Shown in pieces: positions 1 through 6,734 of a DNA stretch of 8,420 nucleotides. Every line of letters begins with the position of its first letter. Position 1 is the stretch's first letter. The translations under genes and the position numbers were made by a program. The stretch is from Actinomycetes bacterium (lineage in GTDB: Bacteria; Actinomycetota; Thermoleophilia; Solirubrobacterales; 70-9), in the NCBI GenBank assembly GCA_023436605.1, contig JAEZIQ010000136.1, positions 1 to 8,420 of the forward strand, in the 5' to 3' direction. The notes under the pieces are model-generated. The model was given only the letters and a program-made list of their open reading frames with translations, had not been told where the DNA came from and made no database searches.

Positions 1-3
1 GAT

Positions 4-32
4 CGGCCCCCCGCTTGCCTTTGGACGGGCCG
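4..32 (-). terminator. Weak hairpin after the beta-helix gene
   Basis: A 6-bp stem (CGGCCC at 4-9 with GGGCCG at 27-32) around a 17-base loop begins four bases beyond the TAA stop of the beta-helix gene. It has no T-run, and the long loop makes it weak. It is offered only as a possible transcript end near the window edge. Confidence 0.2.
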
Positions 33-36
33 CGGC

Positions 37-1803
37 TTAGCGCCGCTTCTTGCCCTTGAGCTTGACCGTCTGGGTGACGGTCCGCTTGGTTCCGTCGGTC
101 GAGACGACGGTGACCTTGAGCTTGGTGCTCGTCTTGCGACCCTTGAGGGCCTGACGGGCGCGCTTCGGCAGGACGAGCCTGACCTTGGCCGACTTGCCTT
201 CGCCGACCCGCTGCTGGACCTTGACGGAGGCGAAGTAGACCTTGCCGCCAATCCTGACCTTGACCTTCTTTGGCGCGTTGACCGTGCAGGTCCCCTCGGG
301 GCACTTGATGGTCATCGCGACGACCTTGCCGTCGTTGGGAACCGTGATCTGCTGCTTGACCGGTTCGATCTTTGGCGGCAGCGGCTTCGGCGGGTTCGGC
401 TTCGCGACGACGGTGACGTCAGCACTCAGCTTGCTGTCGCTGCCACCGACGTTCTCGGCGGTCGAGCGGCAGCTGACCTGCTTGCCCTCGTCACCGTCGA
501 CCGGGGTGTAGGACTGGGCGGCCCCCGGGATCACCGCGCCGTCGAGCAGCATCTCGGTGGTTACCGCAGGCTCGGGGTAACCGCTGGCCGTACCGGGCGT
601 GCACGTGATCTCCTCACCGACGGTGCCGCTGCCGGCGATGGTCGGCGCGGTCACCTTCGGCAGGATCGTCGTGACGCCGGTGCCGTCGATATCAGCTTCG
701 GCGTTGCCGATGAATTCGTTGTTGTCAGCGAGAACGAGGATGCCGGTCTCGACGCTGTTGGCCAGACCGACCGTGTTGTTCTCGAAGAGGTTCCCGGAGA
801 CGGTCACGTTGCCGAGATCGACCTTGTGCTCGAGGCCGAGGCCGACCACGGCGTTCGAGACATCGTTGTCGGTGATGGTCGCACCGGCAAGGGTCGGTGA
901 CTCGACGCCGCCCCGCAGGACGATGCCACCGCCGACCGAACCGTCGACGACCGAGTTGGTCACCGTGACCGGACCGGCCGTGGCGCCGAACTTGAGGTTG
1001 AACTCGACCGCGTGGGGGCTCGCGTGGGTGCCCCCACCAGTGTTCCTGGCTTCGATGCCTTCTAGCGAGACGTTGGTTCCCCGCTCGAGGTAGATCGCCT
1101 TGTCGCCGTTGCCGTTGAAGGTCGAGTCGACGATCGAGAGGTTGTCGAGCGTGCCGCCGTTCTCGGCGACGAAAAAGCCGTGGCTCGTGTTGTCGTCAAA
1201 GTGACTGTTCGTGATGGTCAGGTTCTGGGCCTGGCCCCGGACCCGCATGCCGTGGCCGTTGTCGTGGGAGTTGAGACCGTTGATCACCCAGTCGGCAATC
1301 ACACCGTTGTTGTGGATCGCGACCGCGTAGCTGGTGAATCCGGTGACCTCGACGTCGGTGACCTTGACGCCGCTGACGGTGGCGTCGGTCCGGATCGCGC
1401 TCGCGGCACCGGTGCCGACAAGCGCCAGATTCTTCAGCTCGCTGGAGTCACTGCCGGCATTGAAGACCGCGAGGTTGCCGCTGGCCGCCTGAAGGACGGT
1501 GCTCTCTCCCTGGCCTTCGATGGTCAGTTGCTTGGCGACGGTGAAGGTGCCGGTGAAGGTGCCGGCACCGATCGAGATGGTGTCGCCGCCGTTCGCCTGG
1601 CCGACGGCGTAAGCGACGGTGAGGCACTCACTCTCGACACAGTTGCCACTGTTGGTACCGGTGGTTGAAACCTGGAGGGTGGCGGCCGCCGCCGGGGCCG
1701 CTCCGAAGAGGGCGAGGCCAGCAACAATGGCCAAGACCACGGTTGCAACGCCTTTTCGCGCACGAAGCTTTGCGGCTTCGACGCCGAACTCTGAGCAATT
1801 CAT
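37..1803 (-). CDS. Secreted right-handed beta-helix protein with Ig-like and basic C-terminal domains
   Basis: Predicted exported protein of 588 residues. The start is placed at the ATG at 1803-1801, which has an AGGAAAG-type ribosome site just upstream and opens a normal signal peptide: basic KLRARKG (12-18), a hydrophobic stretch (about 19-36) and a cut near APAAAA-T (about 41). The frame stays open 46 codons further upstream, but that part lacks signal-peptide character. Residues about 44-375 hold repeated short beta-strands with Asn/Asp/Gly turns (for example LTITNSHFDDN, VTVSGNLFENN), typical of pectate-lyase-like parallel beta-helices. A Cys pair at 55/60 sits just before the first coil. 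Residues about 384-465 form an Ig-like repeat of the CTPG...YPEP...DGDEGKQVSC type. A Pro-rich linker (about 468-484) leads to a C-terminal beta domain with Cys501/Cys506 and a very basic tail ending KKRR. Such helices bind or cleave polysaccharides or act as surface adhesins. No catalytic residues can be assigned, so substrate and activity are unknown. Confidence 0.85.
   Translation of the reverse strand: MNCSEFGVEAAKLRARKGVATVVLAIVAGLALFGAAPAAAATLQVSTTGTNSGNCVESECLTVAYAVGQANGGDTISIGAGTFTGTFTVAKQLTIEGQGESTVLQAASGNLAVFNAGSDSSELKNLALVGTGAASAIRTDATVSGVKVTDVEVTGFTSYAVAIHNNGVIADWVINGLNSHDNGHGMRVRGQAQNLTITNSHFDDNTSHGFFVAENGGTLDNLSIVDSTFNGNGDKAIYLERGTNVSLEGIEARNTGGGTHASPHAVEFNLKFGATAGPVTVTNSVVDGSVGGGIVLRGGVESPTLAGATITDNDVSNAVVGLGLEHKVDLGNVTVSGNLFENNTVGLANSVETGILVLADNNEFIGNAEADIDGTGVTTILPKVTAPTIAGSGTVGEEITCTPGTASGYPEPAVTTEMLLDGAVIPGAAQSYTPVDGDEGKQVSCRSTAENVGGSDSKLSADVTVVAKPNPPKPLPPKIEPVKQQITVPNDGKVVAMTIKCPEGTCTVNAPKKVKVRIGGKVYFASVKVQQRVGEGKSAKVRLVLPKRARQALKGRKTSTKLKVTVVSTDGTKRTVTQTVKLKGKKRR
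1540..1563. repeat. Perfect 12-bp tandem duplication inside the beta-helix gene
   Basis: The unit GGTGAAGGTGCC occurs twice back to back (1540-1551 and 1552-1563). On the coding (minus) strand it encodes GTFT-GTFT at the start of the beta-helix. It looks like a recent or tolerated in-frame duplication, or chance repetition of a strand pattern. Confidence 0.7.
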
Positions 1804-1834
1804 TTGACTTTCTTTCCTGCTGGGGTTCTCTGAA

Positions 1835-1855
1835 GGACCCGCCCCAGCCGGGTCC
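1835..1855. other. 7-bp hairpin in the 5' region of the beta-helix gene
   Basis: GGACCCG (1835-1841) and CGGGTCC (1849-1855) form a perfect 7-bp stem with a 7-base loop. It lies 32 bases upstream of the beta-helix ATG, between it and the preceding membrane-protein gene. No clear T-run follows on either strand. If the beta-helix transcript starts upstream, this is a leader structure; otherwise it could be part of a terminator for the upstream gene. The role is not known. Confidence 0.4.
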
Positions 1856-1866
1856 CTCCCTGTTCG

Positions 1867-1896
1867 CAAAGAAACTACAGACGACCACGGCGTCTG
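1867..1896 (-). terminator. Candidate terminator after the membrane-protein gene
   Basis: On the minus strand a 6-bp stem, CAGACG pairing with CGTCTG (1891-1896 with 1878-1883, 7-base loop), is followed directly by the T-rich run TAGTTTCTTT (1877-1868). It lies 13 bases after the TGA of the membrane-protein gene. The layout is that of a short intrinsic terminator, though the stem is modest. The same T-rich run contains TAGTTT, which could also serve as a -10 for the beta-helix gene. Confidence 0.4.
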
Positions 1897-1909
1897 AGCT
1901 AACTGAACG

Positions 1910-2581
1910 TCAGAGCCAGCCGGAGATGCCCAGTGCGACACCCAGAACGACGTTCACCGCAGCCATGGAGCCGACCACCCGGATCTGGCGACGATGGTCC
2001 CTACCCATGTCGAAGACCCAGGCCGCTACGGCGAAAAATGTGCCGTAGCCGAAGATGACGATGAGCGGGATGAAGGGCTCGTTCCACCACCAGTAGTCCC
2101 AGTGGAAGTATCCGGTCGAGACCAGAAAGAGTTCGACGATCACGCAAAGCAGCGAAAAACCGAGGATCAGCACGGGTCGATTTGGCAGCCCCAGGATCTT
2201 CGTTTCCCGCGGCGGAAGCTGCTTGACGAAGGCGACGCCGGTGATCGCGAACAGAAAGACGATCTCGATCGAGAGTCCGATCAGGATCAGGTAGCTGGTG
2301 TCTCCCGTGACCGTCCAGAGCGGCGCCCGGTCGGTGGCGTGAAAGATCGCCGAGTTCACCAGTTCGTTGAAAAAATCCATCATCAGGAAGGCGAGACCGG
2401 CGAGGATGATGTCCCAGCGCCGCCGCTCGACTTCGACCGAGTAGACGTAGATGACCATGCCGAGCATGAAGACGGTCACCCACTGGAAGGTGCTCCCGTC
2501 CCGCAGGATCGACTGGGCCTCGCGAACGAAGTCCGGCACGACACCGACCATCGCGGCGAATGCCGCAAGCGTGGCACTCAA
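1910..2581 (-). CDS. Polytopic membrane protein of unknown function (about six membrane segments)
   Basis: This is a 223-residue integral membrane protein that I do not recognise. Hydrophobic segments lie at about 32-49, 57-75, 97-118, 136-155, 169-190 and 201-222, joined by short charged loops (VERRRWD, PPRETK, GRDHRRQ). Polar or acidic residues fall inside or at the edges of the segments: D69, N72, E73 and N76 in the second, E106 in the third, E150 in the fourth. An aromatic patch FHWDYWWWNEP lies at 159-169. These suggest a functional membrane site rather than a plain anchor. The start is a TTG (2581-2579) overlapping the TGA of the upstream secreted-protein gene by four bases (TTGA), as expected for translational coupling. 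GGGGG lies about ten bases upstream as a poor ribosome site. The ATG at 2551 is the alternative start, but nothing resembling a ribosome site precedes it. The coupling suggests it works with the secreted 726-residue protein. Confidence 0.8.
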   Translation of the reverse strand: MSATLAAFAAMVGVVPDFVREAQSILRDGSTFQWVTVFMLGMVIYVYSVEVERRRWDIILAGLAFLMMDFFNELVNSAIFHATDRAPLWTVTGDTSYLILIGLSIEIVFLFAITGVAFVKQLPPRETKILGLPNRPVLILGFSLLCVIVELFLVSTGYFHWDYWWWNEPFIPLIVIFGYGTFFAVAAWVFDMGRDHRRQIRVVGSMAAVNVVLGVALGISGWL

Positions 2582-4758
2582 AGCCTGATCGCCCCCAGAG
2601 ACACGCTCTCGGTCCGGCCGTCCCCGGCGCGGGCAGTTGCTTCGATCCGGTAGCTGCCGGGCTTCAGGCCTTTCGCCTTGAGGTCAACGCCCCGCAGGCG
2701 GGCCGGCCCGACCTTGCCGAGTCCGAGACGCCTTTTGACCTGGCCTTTCTGCCTGATTACCAGTTCGACCTGGGCTTCCTCAGCGGTACCGAGCGTGATC
2801 CCGAGCGCCTGCTTGCGCTGGCCCTTGCCGAAGACGGGTCCGGCGAGGCTGAAGTCCCGCAGGAGCTCGCAGTCGCGAGGCTTGGCGAAATCCTTGAGGG
2901 CCTTGTACTTGCCGCCCTTCCGCCGGAAGGCGAAACTGCGGGTTTCCTTGCGGCCACCACGGCCGAAGCTGGAAACGCGCACGACATAGATCCCGTCGGC
3001 CTTCTTCTTCCGGTTGTCCTTCCACTTGAAGGAACCGGTCCGCACCAGGCGGCGTTCTACCTTGCTTGCGATCACCTTTCCACCCCTGGCGACCCGGCTC
3101 ACTTCGACCAGGGCCGGACTTTCGGTCGTGGTCTCGAAATCGAACTTCAGTCCCCGCCCGACCGCGCTCACCCCCAGGTTGCGGAACGCCGGGTCGACCA
3201 CGCAGACCCCGCCGGCCGGCGGGTCCTGTCGGGCGAACTTCCAGCCCAGTGAAGGAACCTCGATCTCGCTCGTGGTCGCATTAAGCAGAGCCGGAGTGAA
3301 CTTCGCCTCTCCGAAATGGCTCTGGATGAAGTCCGCGGCGGCCGGGTTCTCCGCGGCGATCTCCCGGGCCTCGTCCGTGACTTCGATCGTTCCGGCGACC
3401 TGTCGTGGCTGATCGTCGAGCCCACGGGCCCGGACCAGGGCCCGGATCTGGTCGTCGAGGTGGAGGTCGAGGTCCAGCAGTTTGCCGTCAGGCAGGTTGA
3501 TCCTGAGGACCGAGCGGTTGCAGTGGAGGTTGAAGTCGGGAATCTCACCGGAGAACCCACCCTCAGTCAATACGTAGCGGGCGTCTTCGGTCTGACCCGA
3601 AGCTCGGGCACTGGCGTCCCCGGCCGGATTCGCGATCTTCCGGCCGAGCTGGCTGGCTTTCGGAGTGGAAACGAACTTCCAGGCCTTCGGCGATTCGAGT
3701 TCGTAGAGATCCTTCTCCCAGAAGCCGAACCTGCCCGACTCATCCCAGCCCTCGACCCTCAGGGTCCGGTGCTCGGTGCCGCGGCCCACGGTGGTGATGC
3801 TGATCCGGTCGGTAATCCGGCCCGGGATCTTAGGCTGCTGCACCCAGTGGGCACCCGGCAGCTGAATCACCGGATCGGCCAGACCGGTCTGGTCCTCGTA
3901 GGAGTACTGGAAGAAAAGGTTGTCCAGCCCGGCGATGTCGAAGTCCCAGAGGCGCGTGTAGAGGTCGCCGAACCGGTCGACCACGAACAGAACCGAACCG
4001 CTGGCACTGAGGTTCTGGATCTTGAGGGCTCCGCGGCGGGGGGTGCAGACCTCGTAGCTGCGGTCAATCGGCAGCCAGGGGTCGTTCATGGTGATCCGCT
4101 GGCGGTCACTGGCCAGACTGAAGATGTGGGAGACCTTGCCTTCACCGACTTCGTGGCGGTTGCCGGCCGGGTCAACCCAGTACTGGGATTCGCGCGGGGA
4201 GATCACGCTCCAGGTCCAGGCCGGGGAATCTTCCGGCACCGTGAATCCGGGGCCATGCCAGAAGGGGATCCCCCAGCGGGAAGCCCAGTTGAAACGGGAT
4301 GGCTTCGAAAGTGCCTGGTCCATCCCGAAGATCGTGTTCTCCGAGTTGATCGCGATCAGCTCGTCGTCATCGGCGGCGATTGACTTGATGTCCCCGTCCA
4401 GACAGGCCGGAACCTTGACCTTCTCCCAGGCGCCGCGTTTGCCGGTGCGCTCGAAGTTCGGCTTGACGAAGAGCTCGCCGTCCCGCAGCGCGAAGTAGTA
4501 ATTGCGGTTGCTCGAGTGTTGAGAGGACTTCAGATCGACCCGCTCGGGGAGACCGTTGACGGTGGGGTTCGCGCCCTTGACGCCCGGTCCCACATCTTCC
4601 GGGGATCCGGCCCGGTCGGCGACGGGCGGAGGTTCTTCCTCACCGATCGTTCCTCCGATCGCTTCACAGGCTGCGCTTGCGGAGCTCGCACCGAAAATCG
4701 CCAGCGCTCCCAGACTGATGGAAAGGCAGGCCAGGGCCAGCCGGTAGACATGCGCCAA
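2578..4758 (-). CDS. Secreted protein of unknown function with C-terminal beta-sandwich modules (TTG start)
   Basis: Predicted exported protein of 726 residues. The frame is open to 4869, but the best start is the TTG at 4758-4756: AGGAGG (4772-4767) lies exactly eight bases upstream, and translation then opens straight into a signal peptide (MAHVYRLALACLSISLGALAIF..., cut near ASSASA-A, about residue 29). After a linker, residues about 85-355 form a beta-rich, Trp- and Asp-rich domain with recurring tryptophans and strand-like stretches such as YYFALRDGELFV (about 87-98), DPWLPIDRSYEVC (226-238), YTRLWDFDIAG (267-277), PKIPGRITDRISI (309-321) and RTLRVEGW (331-338). A propeller or lectin-like fold is possible but not shown. 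Residues about 519-726 contain two Ig/FlgD-like beta-sandwiches with Lys/Arg-rich strands and Cys at about 630, a style common in Thermoleophilia surface proteins. It is coupled to the downstream membrane protein. No enzyme motif was recognised. Confidence 0.85.
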   Translation of the reverse strand: MAHVYRLALACLSISLGALAIFGASSASAACEAIGGTIGEEEPPPVADRAGSPEDVGPGVKGANPTVNGLPERVDLKSSQHSSNRNYYFALRDGELFVKPNFERTGKRGAWEKVKVPACLDGDIKSIAADDDELIAINSENTIFGMDQALSKPSRFNWASRWGIPFWHGPGFTVPEDSPAWTWSVISPRESQYWVDPAGNRHEVGEGKVSHIFSLASDRQRITMNDPWLPIDRSYEVCTPRRGALKIQNLSASGSVLFVVDRFGDLYTRLWDFDIAGLDNLFFQYSYEDQTGLADPVIQLPGAHWVQQPKIPGRITDRISITTVGRGTEHRTLRVEGWDESGRFGFWEKDLYELESPKAWKFVSTPKASQLGRKIANPAGDASARASGQTEDARYVLTEGGFSGEIPDFNLHCNRSVLRINLPDGKLLDLDLHLDDQIRALVRARGLDDQPRQVAGTIEVTDEAREIAAENPAAADFIQSHFGEAKFTPALLNATTSEIEVPSLGWKFARQDPPAGGVCVVDPAFRNLGVSAVGRGLKFDFETTTESPALVEVSRVARGGKVIASKVERRLVRTGSFKWKDNRKKKADGIYVVRVSSFGRGGRKETRSFAFRRKGGKYKALKDFAKPRDCELLRDFSLAGPVFGKGQRKQALGITLGTAEEAQVELVIRQKGQVKRRLGLGKVGPARLRGVDLKAKGLKPGSYRIEATARAGDGRTESVSLGAIRL

Positions 4759-4772
4759 GTGAATCTCCTCCT
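4759..4772 (-). promoter_or_regulatory. Strong Shine-Dalgarno site that fixes a TTG start
   Basis: On the minus strand AGGAGG (4772-4767) is followed by eight bases and then TTG at 4758. The spacing is near ideal and is the main reason for preferring the TTG over the ATG codons further upstream, which would place about 20 or more non-signal residues before the signal peptide and run into the divergent gene. Confidence 0.75.
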
Positions 4773-4792
4773 CGGGGTCCGTTCCAGACGTC

Positions 4793-4798
4793 ACGATA
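4793..4798 (-). promoter_or_regulatory. Possible -10 element for the secreted-protein gene
   Basis: TATCGT on the minus strand (4798-4793) fits TANNNT and lies 34 bases upstream of the TTG start, leaving room for a short leader with the AGGAGG. No convincing -35 is seen at 16-18 bases. Weak call based on position and one hexamer. Confidence 0.25.
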
Positions 4799-4808
4799 GC
4801 GTGCATTC

Positions 4809-4822
4809 CCAACACAGGTTGG
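4809..4822. promoter_or_regulatory. Inverted repeat in the divergent intergenic region (possible operator)
   Basis: CCAAC (4809-4813), four bases, then GTTGG (4818-4822) make a perfect two-fold repeat. It lies in the 86-base region between the divergent secreted-protein and GH43 genes, just upstream of the candidate GH43 -10. Its size and place fit a transcription-factor site acting on one or both genes, but a 5-bp arm can arise by chance. Confidence 0.25.
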
Positions 4823-4831
4823 ACCACTTGA

Positions 4832-4837
4832 TACGGT
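4832..4837 (+). promoter_or_regulatory. Candidate -10 element of a leaderless GH43 promoter
   Basis: TACGGT fits TANNNT and ends exactly seven bases before the ATG at 4845, placing the expected transcript start at or next to the start codon. No good ribosome site precedes either possible start, which agrees with leaderless translation. The -35 region (about 4809-4815, CCAACAC) matches the consensus poorly. Confidence 0.35.
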
Positions 4838-4844
4838 GCGCGGG

Positions 4845-6323
4845 ATGATCGAGCGGCGCCTTCTGGCAATCGGTTTCCTCGCGGTACTCACCGCCTTCAT
4901 GTCGGCAGTTCCCGCCGGCGCGTCGCAATCCTCGTTCCGGAACCCGGTCCTCCCCGAGAGCGCCACGGGCAACGATTCGCCTGATCCCTGGATGTTTCGC
5001 GCCGACGGCAAGTACTGGCTGACCTACACCACCGCGGGTCACGTCGAGGTCCGCAGCGCCAAGGTCGTTGCCGGACTGGCTTCGGCCACGCCAGTGAACC
5101 TTTGGCCGCCGGAAGGTACGACCGAACCGGCCGAGCGCAGCCTCGGGGTCTGGGCTCCGGAGATCCACCGGGTCAAGGGCCCGAACGGCTGGCGCTGGTA
5201 CGTCTACTACAGCGCGACCGGCCCGGACAGCGTGCTCGGGGCCGACACCCACCGCATGTATGTACTCGAAAGCAAGTCGAAGAGTCCGGCCGGCCCCTAC
5301 CGGTTCAAGGGCCGGTTGATGGTGCCCGAGCCCTACGCGATCGACGCCACGGTCGGCTACCTGAACGGTCAGCTCTACCTCTTCTACGCCGGCGGAACCT
5401 CGTGGAACCCGACCTCGATTCTGGTCATGAAGATGTCGAACCCATGGACGGTCCAGGGCGAGCCCACCGTCGTGTCGGAACCGACGGAGTCCTGGGAGAA
5501 AGTCGTGGCCCCGATCAACGAAGGACCGGAAATCCTGATTAGAGGCAAGCGGCTCCACCTGATCTATTCGGGCAGCTGGTGCGGATCCGGTCAGTACGCG
5601 ATGGGTCGCCTCTCGGTTCCCCTGAAGGCCGACCTCATGGACCCCGCCGTCTGGTCCACGGCCAAGGTCGCCGGAGCCGTATTCGCCGGCGACCCCGAGC
5701 GCGGCGTCTTCGGCCCCGGCCACGGGTCATTCTTCACCTCGCCCAACGGGCGGGAAAGCTGGATGGTCTACCACGCGACCGAGGACATTCGCGGATGCTT
5801 CACCGGTGGTCTTCGCACCACCCGGATCCAGCGTTTCGGCTGGAACCCGGACGGGACCCCGAACTTCCGCAAGCCGGTTTCGCTCGCGACCGACGTCGCC
5901 GCGCCCGGGGGCGACCGCACGATCGCCGTTCAGACCGAGTCGGCCCTGGCACCCTCAGCTTCGGCCACCCGGCTGGAAGAGCGCCAGTTCTTCGGCTATG
6001 CCGGAATGACCCTGACTCCGTCCGGACCGAATTCCGCCCTGCGCGCAATTCCGTTCGAAGTCCCGAAAACCGGCACTTACCTGCTCTGGACACGGGTCAT
6101 GGCCGGGCCCGACTCTCCCCCGCTCACCTGGCTCAGGCCGGATGGCAGGAAGGTCTCCCGGAAGACCCGTCGCCCCGCACCGCAGGCCATCGAGATCAAG
6201 CTCGGCAAGGCCAGGCTGAACGCCGGTACCCGGAAGCTCCGCCTGCGCAGCACCGCGCCAGTGTCGATCGATCAGCTGCGACTCCAGCCGGCGGCCAGGG
6301 ACTCCACGGTCCACGCGCGCTGA
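4845..6323 (+). CDS. Secreted glycoside hydrolase family 43 with C-terminal carbohydrate-binding-like module
   Basis: Predicted exported arabinan/xylan-acting hydrolase of 492 residues from the ATG at 4845. An in-frame GTG at 4836 would add three residues; neither start has a ribosome site. The signal peptide is IERRLL plus a hydrophobic stretch, cut near AGAS (about 26-27). The five-bladed GH43 domain covers about 30-350. The three expected acidic residues are visible: D47 in SPDPW (general base), D167 in YAIDATV (pKa modulator) and E229 in NEGPE (general acid). GPGHGSFF (about 290-297), WMVYHA and the late RTTRIQRFGW...DG.P.F strand are also typical. Residues about 372-484 resemble a CBM6/CBM35-type beta-sandwich (FEVPKTGTYLLWTRV ... 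SIDQLRL). GH43 enzymes invert the anomeric configuration and release arabinose or xylose from side chains or arabinan. The exact substrate cannot be read from sequence. The gene is divergent from the secreted/membrane pair and convergent with the GFA gene. Confidence 0.92.
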   Translation: MIERRLLAIGFLAVLTAFMSAVPAGASQSSFRNPVLPESATGNDSPDPWMFRADGKYWLTYTTAGHVEVRSAKVVAGLASATPVNLWPPEGTTEPAERSLGVWAPEIHRVKGPNGWRWYVYYSATGPDSVLGADTHRMYVLESKSKSPAGPYRFKGRLMVPEPYAIDATVGYLNGQLYLFYAGGTSWNPTSILVMKMSNPWTVQGEPTVVSEPTESWEKVVAPINEGPEILIRGKRLHLIYSGSWCGSGQYAMGRLSVPLKADLMDPAVWSTAKVAGAVFAGDPERGVFGPGHGSFFTSPNGRESWMVYHATEDIRGCFTGGLRTTRIQRFGWNPDGTPNFRKPVSLATDVAAPGGDRTIAVQTESALAPSASATRLEERQFFGYAGMTLTPSGPNSALRAIPFEVPKTGTYLLWTRVMAGPDSPPLTWLRPDGRKVSRKTRRPAPQAIEIKLGKARLNAGTRKLRLRSTAPVSIDQLRLQPAARDSTVHAR

Positions 6324-6347
6324 CCCCGGTTTCGATCGGGGCGGTCA
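6321..6347. terminator. Shared hairpin spanning both stop codons of convergent genes
   Basis: Between the TGA of the GH43 gene (6321-6323) and the TGA of the GFA gene (6347-6345, read as TCA) lie only 21 bases. CCCCG (6324-6328) pairs with CGGGG (6337-6341). In an alternative fold TGACC (6321-6325) pairs with GGTCA (6343-6347), so the stop codons themselves are in the stem. No T-run follows on either side. A bidirectional terminator or 3'-end stabiliser is plausible. Confidence 0.4.
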
Positions 6348-6734
6348 GCCAGGCGGATTCTCCGCGAACTGCGGCGCGTCACCCCCGATCGTGTGCCAGG
6401 GCGCCTTGTAGGCCACCTGCAGATGAAAGCTCGGCTCCATGTCGAGTTCCCTCATCAGACCCGCGGCGACGAAAAAGTTCTCGCCCAGGTCGTCATAGAT
6501 GCTCGATCCGCAGTTGCTGCAGAAGTTACGGGGAGCGAACTCGCTCTCGTAAGTCTTCACGAGATCTTCTCCCTTGGTAATGGTGAAGTTCTCTCTGGCC
6601 ACGACCACCCCGGCCAGGCTCTCACCGGTCCATCTCTGGCACCGGGTGCAGTGGCAATAGCCAAGCGACTGCGGATCTGTGACCTCGTACTCCACTCCGC
6701 CACAAAGGCAAGCTCCTTTGAGCGTCTCACTCAT
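6345..6734 (-). CDS. GFA-family zinc-binding protein (CENP-V/GFA domain)
   Basis: A 129-residue cytoplasmic protein, the usual length for a single GFA domain. All zinc-ligand cysteines are visible: CxC (C9, C11), CHCxxC (C27, C29, C32) and CxxCG (C72, C75). The ATG at 6734 is chosen because GGAGG lies five bases upstream and the protein opens as a typical GFA domain (ETLKGACLCGGVEYEV). The same frame is open far upstream, but that part lies within the sigma-factor gene in another frame and looks spurious. The family is named after glutathione-dependent formaldehyde-activating enzyme, yet most members have no proven activity, and actinobacteria generally use mycothiol rather than glutathione. 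A role in handling a thiol adduct or small carbonyl compound is therefore only a guess. It lies 95 bases downstream of the sigma-factor gene on the same strand, and TATGGT on the minus strand about 47 bases upstream of the ATG is a weak possible -10 of its own. Confidence 0.9.
   Translation of the reverse strand: MSETLKGACLCGGVEYEVTDPQSLGYCHCTRCQRWTGESLAGVVVARENFTITKGEDLVKTYESEFAPRNFCSNCGSSIYDDLGENFFVAAGLMRELDMEPSFHLQVAYKAPWHTIGGDAPQFAENPPG

Noticed and set aside
1804..1941. 46-residue N-terminal extension of the beta-helix protein
   Set aside because: It would put non-hydrophobic residues before a good signal peptide and overlap the end of the membrane-protein gene; the ATG at 1803 has its own upstream purine-rich site.
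1994..2653. Plus-strand frame of 219 codons opposite the membrane-protein gene
   Set aside because: The charged, repeat-free translation is the complement of hydrophobic codons; the minus-strand frame has clear membrane segments.
3316..4383. Long plus-strand open frame (355 codons) opposite the 726-residue secreted protein
   Set aside because: It lies wholly antisense to a gene with a signal peptide, strong ribosome site and domain structure. Its translation is Asp/Glu/Gly/Val-rich without any fold pattern, as expected for the shadow of GC-biased codons.
4759..4869. ATG-started extension of the 726-residue protein (starts near 4869 or 4806)
   Set aside because: These starts bury the signal peptide and, for the longest, overlap the divergent GH43 coding region. 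The TTG at 4758 with AGGAGG eight bases away is better.
4791..5723. Minus-strand open frame of 310 codons opposite the start of the GH43 gene
   Set aside because: It would cover the divergent promoter region and the GH43 signal peptide; the GH43 frame carries the catalytic motifs and this one carries none.
5579..6580. Plus-strand frame of 333 codons overlapping the GH43 and GFA genes
   Set aside because: It is Arg/Pro/Ser-rich, out of frame with GH43, and antisense to GFA, with no supporting start signal.
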